From Ichthyophis bannanicus (lineage: Eukaryota > Chordata > Amphibia > Gymnophiona > Ichthyophiidae): DNA of 64,000 nt. Made by a program: the position numbers and the translations under genes. The stretch covers positions 1,352,631,834 to 1,352,695,833 of the forward strand of contig CM066033.1 of the NCBI GenBank assembly GCA_033557465.1. Direction: 5' to 3'. Positions 61,352 to 64,000 of this stretch are shown piece by piece (the stretch's first letter is position 1; each line of letters starts with the position of its first letter). The notes beneath the pieces are model-generated. The model worked only from the letters and a program-made list of their open reading frames with translations. It was not told the DNA's origin and did no database searches.

Positions 61352-63432
61352 ATCCCACTAATAAGCACTGCTGCCAATACACCGAATAGCCCACCACCCA
61401 CCAAACGCTTCAGCCATTTCAACAAAGACGTCTTCCTCCACAACATCCTATCTCAGCTTTCAAATGTTACCACAGACCTAACCACCTCACTTAGCACCTG
61501 GAATAGCACTATACAAAAAGCAGCAACCCTACCTAACAATCCTGCAAGACACTCCTGCAAGTGCTCGGAAAAATGGTACGCTCCAGATCTCCTAAAACTA
61601 AAGAGGCAACTGAGAAAACTCAAAAAGAAATGGCATTTATCCAAAACACAACACAACAAAACAAACTTCAATACCTTAACTCACTCACTGCCTACAAGGA
61701 CATAATTAACAAAGCCAAGAAAGAACACCACACCAGAATCATAAATTGTGCCCTCAACCAACCAAGAGAGTTGTTTGCCATTGTTCGATCCCTAACCAAA
61801 ACCAACCAAAATGACACAGGCTTATGCAGCATTGAACGCCACATTCTCGCTGACTACTTTGCCAGAAAGCTAAAATGCAAAAACCACAACCTCACTCCTT
61901 CCTCACCGGAACCCCCAACAAATCCCAACGCCTGGACTTCATTCTGCACTATAGACCAGAAGAACCTGCTAAATATAATATCTATCATCAATACGACTAC
62001 CTCTCCCCAGACCCATGTCCTGTATCATGGATCAAGGCCACAAAAAACAAACTCGCCCCATACCTCCTCCAAATAATAAACCAATCTCTACTCCAAGGTA
62101 TTACGCCTTCTGACCTGAAAACGTCCTCCATTTGCCCCGTACTAAAGAACAATGCACTAAACAGAAATGAACCAAACTCATACAGACCAATAGCAAGCTT
62201 CCCATTTTTTGCTAAAATAATTGAAAAAAACATCCTAAACCAACTTCAAGACTACCTAGATACCAATGCCCCCCTAGATGTGCATCAGTATGGTTTTTGC
62301 CCATTTAGCCCTAACCGATAACCTTATCCGAGGCATAGATAACCCCCATAGATGTAAACAATCCCACCTATAATAACCTAGCCGACTGCATTAATGAAAC
62401 CAAATCTTGGTTGAAATCCAACAATCTCAGCATAAACTTTAACAAGACAGAAACGCTCTATATCACAAGTAATCCAAACATAATCCTACCTCAAACATAA
62501 CCATTAGCAACATCACACTCCCAGTCAAACAAGAGGTTAAATATCTTGGCATAATTCCTGACACATCACTCAGCATTCTACCACACCTGAAGCAAACAGC
62601 CAGAACAGTCTTTTACAAACTAAAGACCTTATAACACATGAGACCCCTCCTCGAAACAAACAATTTCAGGTCAGTTGTGCAAGCCATCATTACCCTGCAC
62701 TTTGACTACTGCAACAGCCTGTTGCAGGGGCTAACGACAAAAAACCTATACATACTCTGAGTGCAGAACATCACATCCAGAATCATCTGCAAAGCCTGAC
62801 TAACCGACCATGTCACACCTCTCTTACATGACCTCCACTGGCTCCCATTTCTAAGCCGGATAAAATACAAACTACTCGTGACTACATTCAAGCTCATCAA
62901 CAATGTTGCAGCATCCTTCCTCTGAACTCTCCTTCATACCCCTGCAGACACTAGATTACGAAGGGAGAACACTCTCCACTCCCTAAGAATCCCACACTCA
63001 ATCTGCAAAATGAAACAAACCACCAGCTCCAGAGCATTTACATACACGGCCTGCAGCCTCTGGAACTCCCTACCATTACCCATCCGTGCAGTCACAGATC
63101 TCCAAGAGTTCAGAAAGCAGCTCAAGACACACCTCTTCACCGCATACTATGGAGAAGACACCCAAACTCACAAGCTTCATTGACACACCAGCCCATTACC
63201 TAACACAACTGATGTTAAGGACTACTCAAGACCACACAGACCCTAATCATGCTCCTGTATATAGTTAACCTGTACATAACTTGACATGAAACATTTTCAA
63301 TTGTAACTATCATGTAAAATGTTAGTTCCTGTTTTATGTAATATGTTTGGTTCCCTGTAAACCGCCCCCAATCTCTGAAAGGGGCAGTATAGAAAAATGT
63401 AACAAATAAATACATTTTAAAAAATAAATAAA
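61352..63432 (+). pseudogene. L2-type LINE ORF2, degraded, with RT core deletion
   Basis: The linker (RFSHFNKDVFLHNILSQL about 61400, NQPRELFAIVRSLTK about 61760) leads to RT fingers in shifting frames (YRPIASFPFFAKIIEKNIL about 62180). At about 62340 the gene passes from DNLIRGIDN directly to the thumb (KSWLKSNNLSINFNKTETLYI), so motif A and YADD are deleted. The C-terminus reads HFDYCNSLLQGL, LHDLHWLPFLSRIKYKLL and ACSLWNSLPLPIRAV. It ends in AACCGCCCCCAATCTCTGAA and a (TAAA) tail at 63405-63432. Many stops. Confidence 0.75.
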
Positions 63433-63542
63433 GATGCACATTTAAGACTGAAATCGGCCAAATCTGAATTTACACCTGCTCTAACACGAACAGCAACCCT
63501 GCACCGTAAGGATTAAAGGAGATATCTCCCCTGACCTCTCAA

Positions 63543-64000
63543 TCTTTATCTTTATCTTTATTTTATACTTGATACACCGCCAAGGCATTAGGGTGGTTTA
63601 CAATAAAACATCAATGCTGCAGAAGAACAGGAAAAGAACGCCATTTATGTGATAGGAGAGTGATAGGAGATACAGTGACAGCCAACAGAGATAGGAGGGA
63701 ATGAGAGAGGGGGAGACTAATGAGGGTCGGTGTCAGGGATGTTATAGGCCTGTTGAAATAAGTGTGTTTTGAGAAGTGTTTTGAATTTTGGATAGGAAGC
63801 TTCAAGGCGGAGCGAAGATGGTAAGGCATTCCAGAGCGAAGGACTGAGAGAGAAAAACTCATCTTGACATGTTAGCTCTAGATGAGCCTGAGATGGGGAT
63901 GGGAGAACAAGCCGATTTGCATGAAGCAAACAAAGTTGATGGTAGGGGGTGTGCAGGGTTATGAGGTTGGCTAAATATTGAGGAATTGAGGTATAGAGAA
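63543..64000 (-). pseudogene. L2-type ORF2 C-terminus and 3' tail
   Basis: The tail is (AAAGAT)n-like at 63543-63565, read on the minus strand, as in the L2 at 49830. 63929-63717 encodes NRLVLPSPSQAHLELTCQDEFFSLSPSLWNALPSSLRLEASYPKFKTLLKTHLFQQAY, the conserved L2 C-terminus. It continues past the window end. 63433-63542 holds nothing recognised. Confidence 0.8.

Overview
This window looks like vertebrate, most likely amphibian-type, intergenic DNA built almost entirely from transposable elements. No host exon, RNA gene, CRISPR array or bacterial feature could be supported. Four retrotransposon groups dominate: CR1-type LINEs, L2-type LINEs, DIRS-type tyrosine-recombinase retrotransposons and Penelope-like elements (PLEs). 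RTE/BovB-type LINE pieces, tRNA-derived SINEs, one Tc1/mariner element and several small non-autonomous DNA transposons accompany them. The amphibian (perhaps caecilian) suggestion is an inference from the joint abundance of DIRS, CR1, L2 and PLEs. Every subfamily label here (CR1-A, CR1-B, DIRS-B, -C, -D) is local to this report.

Layout. 0-2.3 kb: CR1-B fragment, SINE head, a 348-bp hAT-like MITE with perfect 8-bp target duplications, and an internally deleted DIRS. 2.4-5.5 kb: CR1-B ORF2 split by a 1.42-kb TG...CA insertion carrying a 345-codon open frame of unknown function. 5.5-9.4 kb: an L2/CR1-like LINE lacking its RT core, and a CR1 inserted in ORF1 of another CR1. 10.8-16.1 kb: DIRS-B (gag, RT-RNase H, methyltransferase-like region, tyrosine recombinase). 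16.1-25.3 kb: CR1-A, inverted CR1 pieces, a PLE arranged as an inverted repeat with a hairpin, an L2 carrying a BovB fragment (itself carrying a Harbinger-like palindrome) and a SINE, another CR1-A, and a PLE RT. 25.4-28.6 kb: L2 interrupted by a Tc1 element, which is interrupted by a second hAT-like MITE. 28.8-32.3 kb: mostly unassigned.

32.3-42.8 kb is best read as one DIRS-C element whose two ends are separated by a nest: two convergent CR1-A copies, one of them split by an L2. A 327-bp element with DIRS-like inverted termini follows. 44.7-52.2 kb is DIRS-D, split by an L2; it shows the hallmark DIRS internal complementary region, which pairs with both outer ends. 53-56.1 kb: L2 pieces, BovB-type LINE, and a SINE nested in a SINE. 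56.1-59.5 kb: the best CR1-A 5' half, with upstream tandem units, an ORF1 (esterase) and an ORF2 (endonuclease-RT). 59.5-64 kb: PLE-like inverted repeat, degraded L2 copies and an LTR-like segment.

Nearly all coding frames are broken by stops, frameshifts or deletions, so the window records successive nested insertions rather than a working gene set. The elements still show their life cycles: LINE ORF1/ORF2 retrotransposition, DIRS circle-and-recombinase integration, cut-and-paste Tc1, and small non-autonomous elements that presumably borrow those enzymes.
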